Part shown: positions 24,907-33,418 of the stretch, piece by piece
How positions within the stretch are numbered: the first letter of the stretch is position 1
Layout: every line of letters starts with the position of its first letter
NCBI RefSeq assembly: GCF_013359905.1
Contig: NZ_JABMCC010000104.1
Location: 62,001 to 126,000 of the forward strand
DNA: 64,000 nucleotides
Origin: Paenibacillus taichungensis
Lineage (GTDB): Bacteria > Bacillota > Bacilli > Paenibacillales > Paenibacillaceae
Direction: 5' to 3'
The notes under the pieces: model-generated
The model's input: only the letters and a program-made list of their open reading frames with translations
Told to the model about the DNA's origin: nothing
Database searches by the model: none
Position numbers and translations under genes: made by a program

Positions 24907-27900
24907 ATGAAAGGAATTATTAATTTTTCACTGAACAACAAGTTTGCGATCTGGATTCTGACCATCATCGTTTCCTTCGCCGGTTTGTACAGCGGACTGA
25001 CGATGAAACAGGAGACCATTCCAAACATCAATGTGCCATTCTTGAGTGTTACGGCCATTGATCCAGGGGCAGCTCCTGAAGGTATTGTCGAGGATGTCAC
25101 CAAACCACTCGAACAGACCTTAAGAAATGTAGAGGGAATTAAGACACTCACCTCCACTTCCATGGAGAATGCCTCTTCCATCACCCTCGAATTTGATTAT
25201 GGTACCGATCTGGATAATGCTACCGCAGCGGTTCGCGAAGCACTGAATGAGGTGCAGTTGCCGGATGGTGTACAGAAACCAACCATTTCCAAGTTCAGCA
25301 TCAACTCCTTTCCAGTTGTCTCGCTTAGCTTGTCTGACAAGGACGGCGGCGATCTGGAGCAATTGACTCGACTGGTTGAAACGGATATCCAGCCAGCACT
25401 CGAAGATATTGACGGTGTAGCTCAAGTCCAAGTTTCCGGCCAATATGTTAAGGAAGTTCAACTGAAGTTTGACCAGAAAAAAATGAATGAACTCGGTTTG
25501 ACTGAAGATACAGTCAACGGCATCGTTCAAGGCTCTTCTGTCCGTGTACCACTCGGACTGTTCGAACTGGACAAAGCGCAGAAAGCTGTTGTTGTTGATG
25601 GCAATATCATCGATCTGGATGATTTGAAAAATCTCGCCATTCCGGTTGTACCAAGCGGTGCAGGAGCAGGCAGTGGTTCGGCCACAGCACCACAAGGCGC
25701 CGGCGCACAAGCTGGCGGGGCTCAAGGCTCTGCACAAGGTTCTGACCAGGCTGCAGGACAAGCTGCTGGCGGAAATGCCAGTGTGGGCAGCACTTCAGGT
25801 GCCGCTAATGCACCTGGAATTCCAACGGTTAAATTAAGTGAGATCGCCAAAATTGAAGTCATTGGTCAGGCGGAATCCATTTCCCGCACAGACGGTAAGG
25901 AATCCATCGGGATCTCCATCGTTAAGTCCAATGATGCCAATACCGTTGATGTCGTGAAGGCAGTTAAAGACAAAGCGGAAGAGTTGCAGACGCAATTCAA
26001 AAACGCAGAGTTGACTGTTTTGCTCGACCAAGGTAAACCTATCCAGGACTCCGTAAACACGATGTTGTTCAAAGCGATGTTTGGTGCTTTGTTCGCCATT
26101 TTGATTATTCTGTTGTTCCTACGTGATATTCGTTCCACCATTATTTCCATCATCTCCATCCCGCTCTCCTTGCTCATTGCATTGACAGCACTGAATATGA
26201 TGGACATTACGCTGAACATGATGACCCTGGGTGCCATGACGGTTGCGATTGGACGGGTTGTCGATGACTCCATCGTTGTTATCGAGAATATCTATCGTCG
26301 ATTGACACTCAAGGGAGAGAAACTTAAAGGCCGTGATTTGATCCGGGAAGCTACTCGTGAAATGTTCATTCCGATCCTTTCTTCCACCATCGTAACCATT
26401 GCGGTATTCCTGCCGCTGGCTCTGGTGAGTGGTATGGTCGGTGAGCTGTTCATGCCATTTGCCTTGACGATGGTCTTCGCTTTGCTGGCATCCCTGATTG
26501 TAGCTGTTACGATTGTACCTATGCTGGCACACACGCTGTTCCGCAAAGGTCTGAAGAACAAGCAGAATCATGAGGAAAAACCAGGCAAGATGGCGGAAGC
26601 TTACAAACGACTCTTGAACTGGACATTGTCACACAAACTTATCACCGTCGGCGTTGCTGTATTGCTGCTTGTCGGCAGTTTGTTCCTGTATCCGTTCATC
26701 GGTGCAAGTTTCTTGCCGGAACAACAGGATAAATATGTGACCATTACGTACAGCCCGGAAACTGGAGCTTTGCGTGAAGATGTAGAAAAAGAAGCACTGG
26801 TAGCCGAGAAATGGTTGCTGACGCAGCCAGGTCTGGAGAAAATGCAGTATTCCATAGGCGGCAGTAATCCACTGAGCAGCATGGGTGGAGGCAGCTCCAA
26901 CTCTGCTCTCTTCTATATCGAATATAACGAAGATACGAAAGACTTTACTAAAGTGAAAGAACAGCTTGTAGAAGGTCTGAAGAAAGAAGTGACTGTAGGA
27001 ACCTGGAATGAGCTTGATATGTCCGGGGGTCTGGGAGGCAGCAGCTTAAGCCTTTCCATCTATGGTGACAATGTAGATCAGATCAAACCTGTCTCGGATG
27101 AAATTCTGAAACTGGTTGAAGCAGATACCGAATCTTTTGAAAAAGCCGACACTACGCTCTCCGATACCTACGGGCAATACACGCTCGTCGCGGATCAGGA
27201 GAAACTGAGCTCGCTGGGTCTGACAGCTGGCCAACTGGCTATGACGCTCAGTCCTGCACGTGAACGCCCTGTGCTCACAGAAGTGGATATCGAGAACAAA
27301 ACGTATAAAGTCTATGTAGAGACTGACAAAAAGACATTTACCAGCATTGCTGATATTGAAAACGAAAAAGTCACTTCACCACTCGGCATTGAAGTACCTA
27401 TCAAAGATGTCGCGAAAGTGGAAGAAGGTACTTCACCGAACTCCATCATGCGTATTGATGGCAAAGTCGTTGTGCAGGTATCAGCCAACATTCTGGCTTC
27501 CGATGTGCAAAAAGCATCATCAAACTTGCAGGCGAACATCGACAAACTGGACCTGCCAGATGGTGTTGAAGTGAAATTTGGTGGTACAACCGAACAGATT
27601 AATGACACGTTTACCCAACTTGGTCTGGCCATGCTGGCAGCCATTGCGATTGTGTACTTTGTGCTTGTCGTTACGTTCGGTGGTGGACTGGCGCCATTTG
27701 CCATCCTGTTCTCCCTGCCATTTACCGTCATTGGTATTATGGTCGGCCTGTTCGTAGCTGGTGGTACGCTTGACGTATCTGCCATGATGGGTGGACTGAT
27801 GCTTATCGGGATCGTGGTCACCAACGCCATCGTCCTGATCGACCGTGTTATTCACAAGGAAAAAGAGGGAATGCCTACTCGTGAAGCCTTGCTGGAAGCC

Positions 27901-28122
27901 GGAGCAACGCGTCTGCGTCCAATTCTGATGACAGCTCTGGCTACCATTGGTGCCTTGCTGCCACTGGTGACAGGACTTGAAGAAAGCGCAGGGATCATCT
28001 CGAAAGGTCTCGGTATTACCGTAATCGGCGGTCTGATCAGCTCCACGCTGCTGACTCTGGTTATCGTGCCAATCGTGTATGAGTTCCTGATGAAGTTCAA
28101 AAAGAAAAGAATTGAAGATTAA
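24907..28122 (+). CDS. swrC: RND efflux transporter, SwrC/AcrB-like
   Basis: A 1071-aa hydrophobe/amphiphile-efflux RND permease: N-terminal helix, two large extracytoplasmic loops and twelve membrane segments with the proton-relay region in TM4 (VAIGRVVDDSIVVIENI). In Bacillus the homolog SwrC exports surfactin-like lipopeptides and other amphiphiles; substrate here is not known. Residues about 248-303 of the first loop are a Gly/Ala/Gln/Ser-rich low-complexity insertion. No membrane fusion or outer-membrane partner gene is near, as expected in a Gram-positive. Confidence 0.9.
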   Translation: MKGIINFSLNNKFAIWILTIIVSFAGLYSGLTMKQETIPNINVPFLSVTAIDPGAAPEGIVEDVTKPLEQTLRNVEGIKTLTSTSMENASSITLEFDYGTDLDNATAAVREALNEVQLPDGVQKPTISKFSINSFPVVSLSLSDKDGGDLEQLTRLVETDIQPALEDIDGVAQVQVSGQYVKEVQLKFDQKKMNELGLTEDTVNGIVQGSSVRVPLGLFELDKAQKAVVVDGNIIDLDDLKNLAIPVVPSGAGAGSGSATAPQGAGAQAGGAQGSAQGSDQAAGQAAGGNASVGSTSGAANAPGIPTVKLSEIAKIEVIGQAESISRTDGKESIGISIVKSNDANTVDVVKAVKDKAEELQTQFKNAELTVLLDQGKPIQDSVNTMLFKAMFGALFAILIILLFLRDIRSTIISIISIPLSLLIALTALNMMDITLNMMTLGAMTVAIGRVVDDSIVVIENIYRRLTLKGEKLKGRDLIREATREMFIPILSSTIVTIAVFLPLALVSGMVGELFMPFALTMVFALLASLIVAVTIVPMLAHTLFRKGLKNKQNHEEKPGKMAEAYKRLLNWTLSHKLITVGVAVLLLVGSLFLYPFIGASFLPEQQDKYVTITYSPETGALREDVEKEALVAEKWLLTQPGLEKMQYSIGGSNPLSSMGGGSSNSALFYIEYNEDTKDFTKVKEQLVEGLKKEVTVGTWNELDMSGGLGGSSLSLSIYGDNVDQIKPVSDEILKLVEADTESFEKADTTLSDTYGQYTLVADQEKLSSLGLTAGQLAMTLSPARERPVLTEVDIENKTYKVYVETDKKTFTSIADIENEKVTSPLGIEVPIKDVAKVEEGTSPNSIMRIDGKVVVQVSANILASDVQKASSNLQANIDKLDLPDGVEVKFGGTTEQINDTFTQLGLAMLAAIAIVYFVLVVTFGGGLAPFAILFSLPFTVIGIMVGLFVAGGTLDVSAMMGGLMLIGIVVTNAIVLIDRVIHKEKEGMPTREALLEAGATRLRPILMTALATIGALLPLVTGLEESAGIISKGLGITVIGGLISSTLLTLVIVPIVYEFLMKFKKKRIED

Positions 28123-28182
28123 TCGACACCTTCTGTTGATCAATAAATCATCATTCAGAATTAAGATGAACTTCTAACATAG

Positions 28183-28245
28183 AACACCCCTTAGTCCGCA
28201 TTAGAATGGTTTGTACATTCTGATCTCCGGCTAAGGGGTGTTTTA
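28183..28245 (+). terminator. swrC terminator
   Basis: AACACCCCTTAG (28183-28194) pairs perfectly with CTAAGGGGTGTT (28231-28242), with a T run; the loop contains a small internal hairpin. Confidence 0.88.
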
Positions 28246-28491
28246 CATTTAGATACGATCTCTTGAATAGTCACAGCAACATTTACATGTTAGATAGATC
28301 TACATAGGAATAATCCCATTTGTTTTATTTCATAAAAGGAAGAGATCATTTTGTGAAATAAAACAAATGAACGTGAGATTTCAGCTCATCTGTTGTTAAC
28401 AGACTTATAATCAAGACAAACGCTCTTCAGAAGCTCGACTTACAAAGCGGGTATGTAAACTGCATGTATTTGAGGGAAGGACGGTGGTTGT
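28246..28491. other. Upstream region of pucR
   Basis: About 245 AT-rich bases between the swrC terminator and pucR. Apart from the large inverted repeat at 28317-28369 no gene or known RNA motif is visible. Confidence 0.5.
28317..28369. promoter_or_regulatory. Perfect 16-bp-arm inverted repeat upstream of pucR
   Basis: CATTTGTTTTATTTCA (28317-28332) and TGAAATAAAACAAATG (28354-28369) are exact reverse complements separated by 21 bases. It is AT-rich and not followed by a T run, so it is more likely an operator pair than a terminator. Position about 125-175 bases before pucR suggests control of pucR. Confidence 0.6.
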
Positions 28492-30180
28492 GTGGGGGAA
28501 ACGACGCTGCATATTCAGATGAGAGACATGCTGAAACGTCCAGTGTTCCGCAAGGCTGAGGTACTCGCCAGTGAACGGGCATTGGAGCGATATGTGCGTT
28601 GGGTGCACATTATGGAGGTTACCGAAGTAGGCAACTTGCTGAATGGCGGGGAACTGGTGCTAACGACTGGCATTGGCTGGCAGGATGATGAAAAGCAGGG
28701 ACTGTCTTTCATGCGCCAGTTAATTGCTCGTGGAGCTGCGGGACTCTGTATCGAACTGGGGGCTCACACCAAGTCCCAGCTCGGACCTATGAAGGAACTT
28801 GCAGCAGAAGAGGATTTTCCACTGATCTGGTTCCACGAACAAGTACGTTATATCGATATTACACAAGACCTGCATTTCGCCCTGATTCGCAGCCACCAGC
28901 GTATGCTCGCTGATCTCGACAGCCTCACTACCTCGTTCAACCAACTTCTTTTGAATGGAGACGGTGTACAACCACTGCTCCGACTGTTGTCTCGAACAAC
29001 GGGTTACCCTGTAGCGCTATATCCACTGGATGGGGAAGCAAGTGCCGTTCCCTACTGCCCTCCAGCCCAATTGGAGATTCGTCGGCAGGAGTGGTTGTCA
29101 CGTCGTGGTCATTCGGACGAGGGAGAGCATTTGGGAGATCATTCCGTGCAGAGGAATCATTCGGTGCATTCACCGGATGCACTCACTCTGCCTGTACAGG
29201 CGCTTGATTATGCATTTGCCGATCTGGTGCTGATGCTCGACAAGCTGTCGGATCACGATCAGGATCTGCATAACAGGCCCTCTGAAGAGTTCATCATCCA
29301 GGCACTGGAACGTTGTGCAGCCGCCATTGCTCAGGACTGGATGCGTACCAAATACATGGAGGAAAAGCGACGCTACAAAGAAGATATGTGGGTCATTGAC
29401 TGGCTTAACGGACATCATTCTGCGAAAGAAATTCTTGAATATGTATCTGTTGCCAACGCCCAGCTTGCTTCTGGAAAAGGTACCGTCATTTTGTTCGATA
29501 GCAATCCCAGCTACACAGACAGTCTCAAGCTACAGAAACTGCTGATTCAACGTAACATCGTTGCCCGTTCCGTGTTCTCGCGGGAAGGATTTGCACTGTA
29601 CAGCACGGTGCTAAACCACCAGATCATTCTGATTATTGTTGACCCTCTGCCTGGATCTCAGCGAAAAAGCAGTCTATGGCGCTGCATTGAACAGTTGCAG
29701 CAGCATGAGCAGGAACAGACCCATCGCCTCTTCTCGGGTCTGTTCGGCATCGGTCACAGCTGCGCTGATCTATCACGTCTGAAAGACAGTCTTGAGGCAG
29801 CAAAGGATACCCTGCGCATTCAGAAGGACATCGGTGTGATGCAGCAGCCCTTTTACAGCAATCTTCACTGTTATCGCATTATTGCCAGCATGAAGCAGAG
29901 CGGCAGTCTGGATGATTTCATTGAGGAATATCTCGGGCCAGTCATTCGTTATGATGCCGAAAAAGGCGGTCAGTTGTTACGTACGCTTAAACAATATTTT
30001 ATTCTATGCTGCTCCAAGCAGGAGACGGCCACGGCTTTGTTTATTGTCCGACAGACGCTTTATCACAGATTGCACAAAATTGAGACACTGCTGGGTGATG
30101 ACTACACCCTCCCCGAGAAACGTGTCGCCATCGAACTGGCTATCTATGCATACGAATACGTTCATGGACCACTCGCGTGA
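28492..30180 (+). CDS. pucR: PucR-family transcriptional regulator
   Basis: A 562-aa regulator with an N-terminal PucR sensor domain (MRDMLKRPVFRKAEVLA ... LVLTTGIGW, about 10-130), a central GGDEF-like degenerate region (LFDSNPSYTD...) and a C-terminal PucR helix-turn-helix (SKQETATALFIVRQTLYHRLHKIETLL). PucR proteins control purine or pyrimidine/allantoin catabolism. It converges with the pyrimidine-degradation operon, ending 4 bases from its last gene, and is the obvious candidate regulator. Start GTG at 28492 after an AAGGA site; ATG at 28522 or nearby is an alternative. Confidence 0.85.
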   Translation: MGETTLHIQMRDMLKRPVFRKAEVLASERALERYVRWVHIMEVTEVGNLLNGGELVLTTGIGWQDDEKQGLSFMRQLIARGAAGLCIELGAHTKSQLGPMKELAAEEDFPLIWFHEQVRYIDITQDLHFALIRSHQRMLADLDSLTTSFNQLLLNGDGVQPLLRLLSRTTGYPVALYPLDGEASAVPYCPPAQLEIRRQEWLSRRGHSDEGEHLGDHSVQRNHSVHSPDALTLPVQALDYAFADLVLMLDKLSDHDQDLHNRPSEEFIIQALERCAAAIAQDWMRTKYMEEKRRYKEDMWVIDWLNGHHSAKEILEYVSVANAQLASGKGTVILFDSNPSYTDSLKLQKLLIQRNIVARSVFSREGFALYSTVLNHQIILIIVDPLPGSQRKSSLWRCIEQLQQHEQEQTHRLFSGLFGIGHSCADLSRLKDSLEAAKDTLRIQKDIGVMQQPFYSNLHCYRIIASMKQSGSLDDFIEEYLGPVIRYDAEKGGQLLRTLKQYFILCCSKQETATALFIVRQTLYHRLHKIETLLGDDYTLPEKRVAIELAIYAYEYVHGPLA

Positions 30181-30184
30181 CCTT

Positions 30185-30412
30185 CTACGCTCCTTTTTGC
30201 TCCTGAAGCTGCCTGATCAGGATATGACTGAACCACTTCCGCCCAGACGCCGTACCCACATATTGCTCCTGTTTTTCTCCGGGAAGGTCGGGGTGCCCCC
30301 ACACGACATGAGCACCCTCCAGATGTTCCCGAACGGCATAAATGTGATAACCCTGTGCCACCATTCGTTCAATCGCTATCTTTTCCGCTTCAAATACTTC
30401 ATGATCAGACAT
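30185..30412 (-). CDS. 75-aa protein ending the pyrimidine operon, unknown
   Basis: A small soluble protein (MSDHEVFEAEKIAIERMV...) with a conserved-looking middle (HVVWGHPDLPGEKQEQYVG) and a polar helix at the end. Its ATG at 30412 is 5 bases after the dihydropyrimidinase stop with a GGAGGGTGAGG site, so it is clearly part of the operon. No family is recognised. A role as a small accessory or regulatory subunit of the pathway is possible but unsupported by sequence. Confidence 0.7.
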   Translation of the reverse strand: MSDHEVFEAEKIAIERMVAQGYHIYAVREHLEGAHVVWGHPDLPGEKQEQYVGTASGRKWFSHILIRQLQEQKGA

Positions 30413-30417
30413 CAGCC

Positions 30418-31857
30418 TCACCCTCCATTCACTGCCGTCACAGGCTGTTTTACAGGTAATGGTGCATCGGCATCATATTTTTCACGCTTCACATAGCGAC
30501 CCGCGCCTGCCACTCCGGCAAACTGCCGGTCCCGAATCACATATTCCCCGCGGCATAACACCGTCACTGGACATCCCTGAACCTGCATGCCCTCAAAGGC
30601 GCTATAGTCCACATTCATATGGTGGGTAGCTGCCGAAATCACCCTTGAGATAGATGGGTCAAAAATAACGATATCCGCATCTGTCCCCACAGCAAGGGTT
30701 CCTTTCTGCGGAAATAACCCAAATAACTTGCTTGCCCGTGTAGAGCATAAATCCACCCACTGATTAAGCGAAATCCGCCCCTTCATTACCCCTTCGGAAT
30801 ATAAAATACTGAGCCGATCCTCAATGACTGGTCCGCCATTTGGAATTTTGCTGAAATCATCCCGTCCCAGATCCTTCTGTCCCTTGAAGTTAAACGAACA
30901 ATGATCCGAGCCAATCGTCTGCAACTGACCGCTCTTGAGTGCATTCCACAGCACTTCCTGATGAGGGGCTTCACGCAGCGGTGGGGACCAGACATACTTC
31001 GCGCCTTCAAAATCCGGTTGATTCATCTTCGATTGATCCAAGGTTAAGTACTGCGGACAGGTCTCGCCCCAGATTCGATAACCCATGTCTCGCATACGCG
31101 CGATCTGCTCCACGGCTTCAGCACAGGTGACGTGCACCACATAGAGCTGTGAATCGGCAAGTGCTGCCAATCGGGCCGCACGCCCTGTAGCCTCTCCTTC
31201 CAACATGGAAGGTCGGGTAAGTGCATGGTGGATCGGCTCGGTTCTTCCATCCGCCAGCGCCTGCCGGACCAGCAGATCAATAACATCGCCATTCTCAGCG
31301 TGCACCATGACGAGTGCACCGTACTCTTTGGCTTTTTGCAGCGTCTGAAAGAGAATGCCGTCATCGGCCTGGAACTGGTTTTTGTACGCCATGAACACCT
31401 TGAAGGAAGACACACCCTCTTCTTCAATGATCTGTGGCAGTTCCTCCAGCACCTGATCATTCATCTCGCCAATCATCAAATGAAACCCATAATCAATGGC
31501 GGCTTTGCCCTCGGCTTTGGTATGCCATTCCTGTAGGGATTCAAGCAAAGGTCGGCCTTTTTGCGTCAAACAGAAATCAATGACTGTCGTTGTGCCGCCG
31601 AAGGCAGCAGCTGCGGTTCCTGTTGCAAAATCATCCGCCGTCACCGTTCCGCCGAACGGCATATCCAGATGAGTATGCGGATCAATCCCGCCAGGGATGA
31701 CATAACAGCCAGACGCATCCACAACCTCCGTTCGTTCATCCGGCACAAGTCCCATGCCAATCTGCACGATCTTTCCATTTTCAATGTAGATATCCGCCTC
31801 AAACGTATCCGAAGCTGTGACCAACATTCCATTACGAATCAATTTGCGGGTACTCAT
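30418..31857 (-). CDS. hydA: Dihydropyrimidinase (hydantoinase)
   Basis: A 479-aa binuclear-zinc amidohydrolase that opens 5,6-dihydrouracil or dihydrothymine to N-carbamoyl-beta-amino acids. Metal ligands are visible: DPHTHLD (H61, H63), carboxylated Lys in SSFKVF (K153), VHAENGD, VVHVTC and GSDHCSF. It overlaps preA by 4 bases and follows AAGGAGG. Context with PreTA makes dihydropyrimidine the natural substrate rather than a hydantoin. Confidence 0.93.
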   Translation of the reverse strand: MSTRKLIRNGMLVTASDTFEADIYIENGKIVQIGMGLVPDERTEVVDASGCYVIPGGIDPHTHLDMPFGGTVTADDFATGTAAAAFGGTTTVIDFCLTQKGRPLLESLQEWHTKAEGKAAIDYGFHLMIGEMNDQVLEELPQIIEEEGVSSFKVFMAYKNQFQADDGILFQTLQKAKEYGALVMVHAENGDVIDLLVRQALADGRTEPIHHALTRPSMLEGEATGRAARLAALADSQLYVVHVTCAEAVEQIARMRDMGYRIWGETCPQYLTLDQSKMNQPDFEGAKYVWSPPLREAPHQEVLWNALKSGQLQTIGSDHCSFNFKGQKDLGRDDFSKIPNGGPVIEDRLSILYSEGVMKGRISLNQWVDLCSTRASKLFGLFPQKGTLAVGTDADIVIFDPSISRVISAATHHMNVDYSAFEGMQVQGCPVTVLCRGEYVIRDRQFAGVAGAGRYVKREKYDADAPLPVKQPVTAVNGG

Positions 31858-33149
31858 GATATCGCCTCCTTGGTGGATTGATCTCTGGCCGATTGCAGCA
31901 GGGCAATCGCAGACTGACGGTCATTCCAGGTTAACGGTTCCTGTTCATGTGCGATCTCTACCATCTCAATTGCGCCGTCCACCGGACAGACAATCGAGCA
32001 CAGATTACATCCGACGCAATCTTCCTCAACGACCTCCAGATAGGAGCCAGAGGGATCAGACAGCATATCAATACATTGATGCGAGGTGTCTTCGCAGGCG
32101 ATATGGCATTTGTTGCAGTTGATGCAGACATCGCGGTTGATGCGGGCTATCACTTTGTAATTCAAATCGAGATTGCCCCAATCGGAATAGCGCGGAACCG
32201 TTTGGCCAATCAATTCAGATACACTTCGCAGACCTTTCTCATCCAAATAATCGTTCAAGCCATCGATCATGTCCTCCACGATACGGAAGCCGTGATGCAT
32301 GGCTGCAGTACATACCTGGACCCCCGTCGCGCCCATAAGTAAAAATTCTGCGGTATCCCGCCAATCGGATATGCCTCCTATACCGGAGATGGGCACACCA
32401 ACTGCCGGATTGCGCGCACACTCGGCAACCATGTTCAGCGCAATCGGCTTCACAGCCGGACCGCAATAGCCGCCATGCGCCCCTTTACCACCTACATGCG
32501 GCACGGTATTCCAGGAATCGAGATCCACACCCGCCAGGGAGTTGATCGTATTAATCAGGGAAATCGCATCCGCACCGCCGCGCACGGCCGCCCGGGCAGT
32601 CGCCGTAATATCGGTGATATTAGGCGTTAGCTTCACAATGACAGGTGTGGTCGCCACTTCCTTCACCCACATCGTCTGCAATTCGACCAGATCCGGTTGC
32701 TGACCAGACGCTGCTCCCATACCACGCTCAGCCATGCCGTGCGGACACCCAAAGTTCAGCTCCAGCCCGTCTACGCCGACAGCTTCGACTTTCTTCACAA
32801 TCTCATGCCACTTCTCCCGTTTCGGTTCAACCATGAGTGAAGCAACCACTGCCCGATCCGGGAAACGCCTTTTGGTCTCGGCAATTTCCCGCAGATTCAC
32901 CTCGAGCGGACGGTCGGATATTAACTCAATATTGTTAAAACCCGCGACGCGCTGTCCGCCAAAATGAACGGCTGCAAATCGCGAAGAGGTATTAATGATC
33001 GGCTCGCCCAACGTCTTCCAGACGGCACCACCCCAACCTGCTTCAAAGGCGCGCTGAACCTGGTATCCGGTATTCGTCGGCGGCGCCGAGGCCAGCCAGA
33101 ATGGATTGGGCGATCGAATACCTGCCAGATTAATAGATAAGTCAGCCAT
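31854..33149 (-). CDS. preA: NAD-dependent dihydropyrimidine dehydrogenase subunit PreA
   Basis: A 431-aa catalytic subunit reducing uracil and thymine to 5,6-dihydropyrimidines. N-terminal FMN barrel with the active-site Cys block NFGCPHGMAERGMG, SLINTINS and GIGGISDW; C-terminal ferredoxin domain with two 4Fe-4S motifs, CINCNKCHIAC and CVGCNLCSIVC. It is the DPD C-terminal-half equivalent and needs PreT for NAD(P)H. ATG at 33149 follows AAGGAGG. The 269-base gap to preT carries repeats. Confidence 0.94.
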   Translation of the reverse strand: MADLSINLAGIRSPNPFWLASAPPTNTGYQVQRAFEAGWGGAVWKTLGEPIINTSSRFAAVHFGGQRVAGFNNIELISDRPLEVNLREIAETKRRFPDRAVVASLMVEPKREKWHEIVKKVEAVGVDGLELNFGCPHGMAERGMGAASGQQPDLVELQTMWVKEVATTPVIVKLTPNITDITATARAAVRGGADAISLINTINSLAGVDLDSWNTVPHVGGKGAHGGYCGPAVKPIALNMVAECARNPAVGVPISGIGGISDWRDTAEFLLMGATGVQVCTAAMHHGFRIVEDMIDGLNDYLDEKGLRSVSELIGQTVPRYSDWGNLDLNYKVIARINRDVCINCNKCHIACEDTSHQCIDMLSDPSGSYLEVVEEDCVGCNLCSIVCPVDGAIEMVEIAHEQEPLTWNDRQSAIALLQSARDQSTKEAIS

Positions 33150-33169
33150 AACGATCCCTCCTTGGTGTG

Positions 33170-33206
33170 GTTTGAACTCACAATGGTGTTTGTTTGAACT
33201 TCACAA
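33170..33206 (-). repeat. Direct repeat in the preA leader
   Basis: On the minus strand TTGTGAAGTTCAAAC and TTGTGAGTTCAAAC occur 22 bases apart, just before the preA ribosome binding site. It could be a regulator half-site pair or a chance duplication. Confidence 0.55.
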
Positions 33207-33310
33207 GATAGACTGGAATCTCTCGTATGACCCAGGAATCCTGCTTGATCAGGGTTAGTATGAGTGATTGGTGTTGCCAACCTGCTGTTATAAACTGTTG
33301 GTGTACATTC

Positions 33311-33400
33311 TAACGAACCGTGCACCTTCTGTTTGGTGCACATGCGGTAGGTGAGCGTTTTAACGAATCGTAGAAGGCTTGGTGCATAAGATTCTCGTTA
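33311..33400. repeat. TAACGAAYC repeat units inside the operon
   Basis: Units start at 33311 (TAACGAACC) and 33361 (TAACGAATC), 50 bases apart, with an inverted TAACGA ending at 33400. The first unit holds a 7-bp hairpin GTGCACC/GGTGCAC (33320-33341). It is the same family and period as the array at 9427-9609. It lies between preT and preA, within an otherwise tight operon. Confidence 0.7.
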
Positions 33401-33418
33401 GCTATAACTAAATATATC

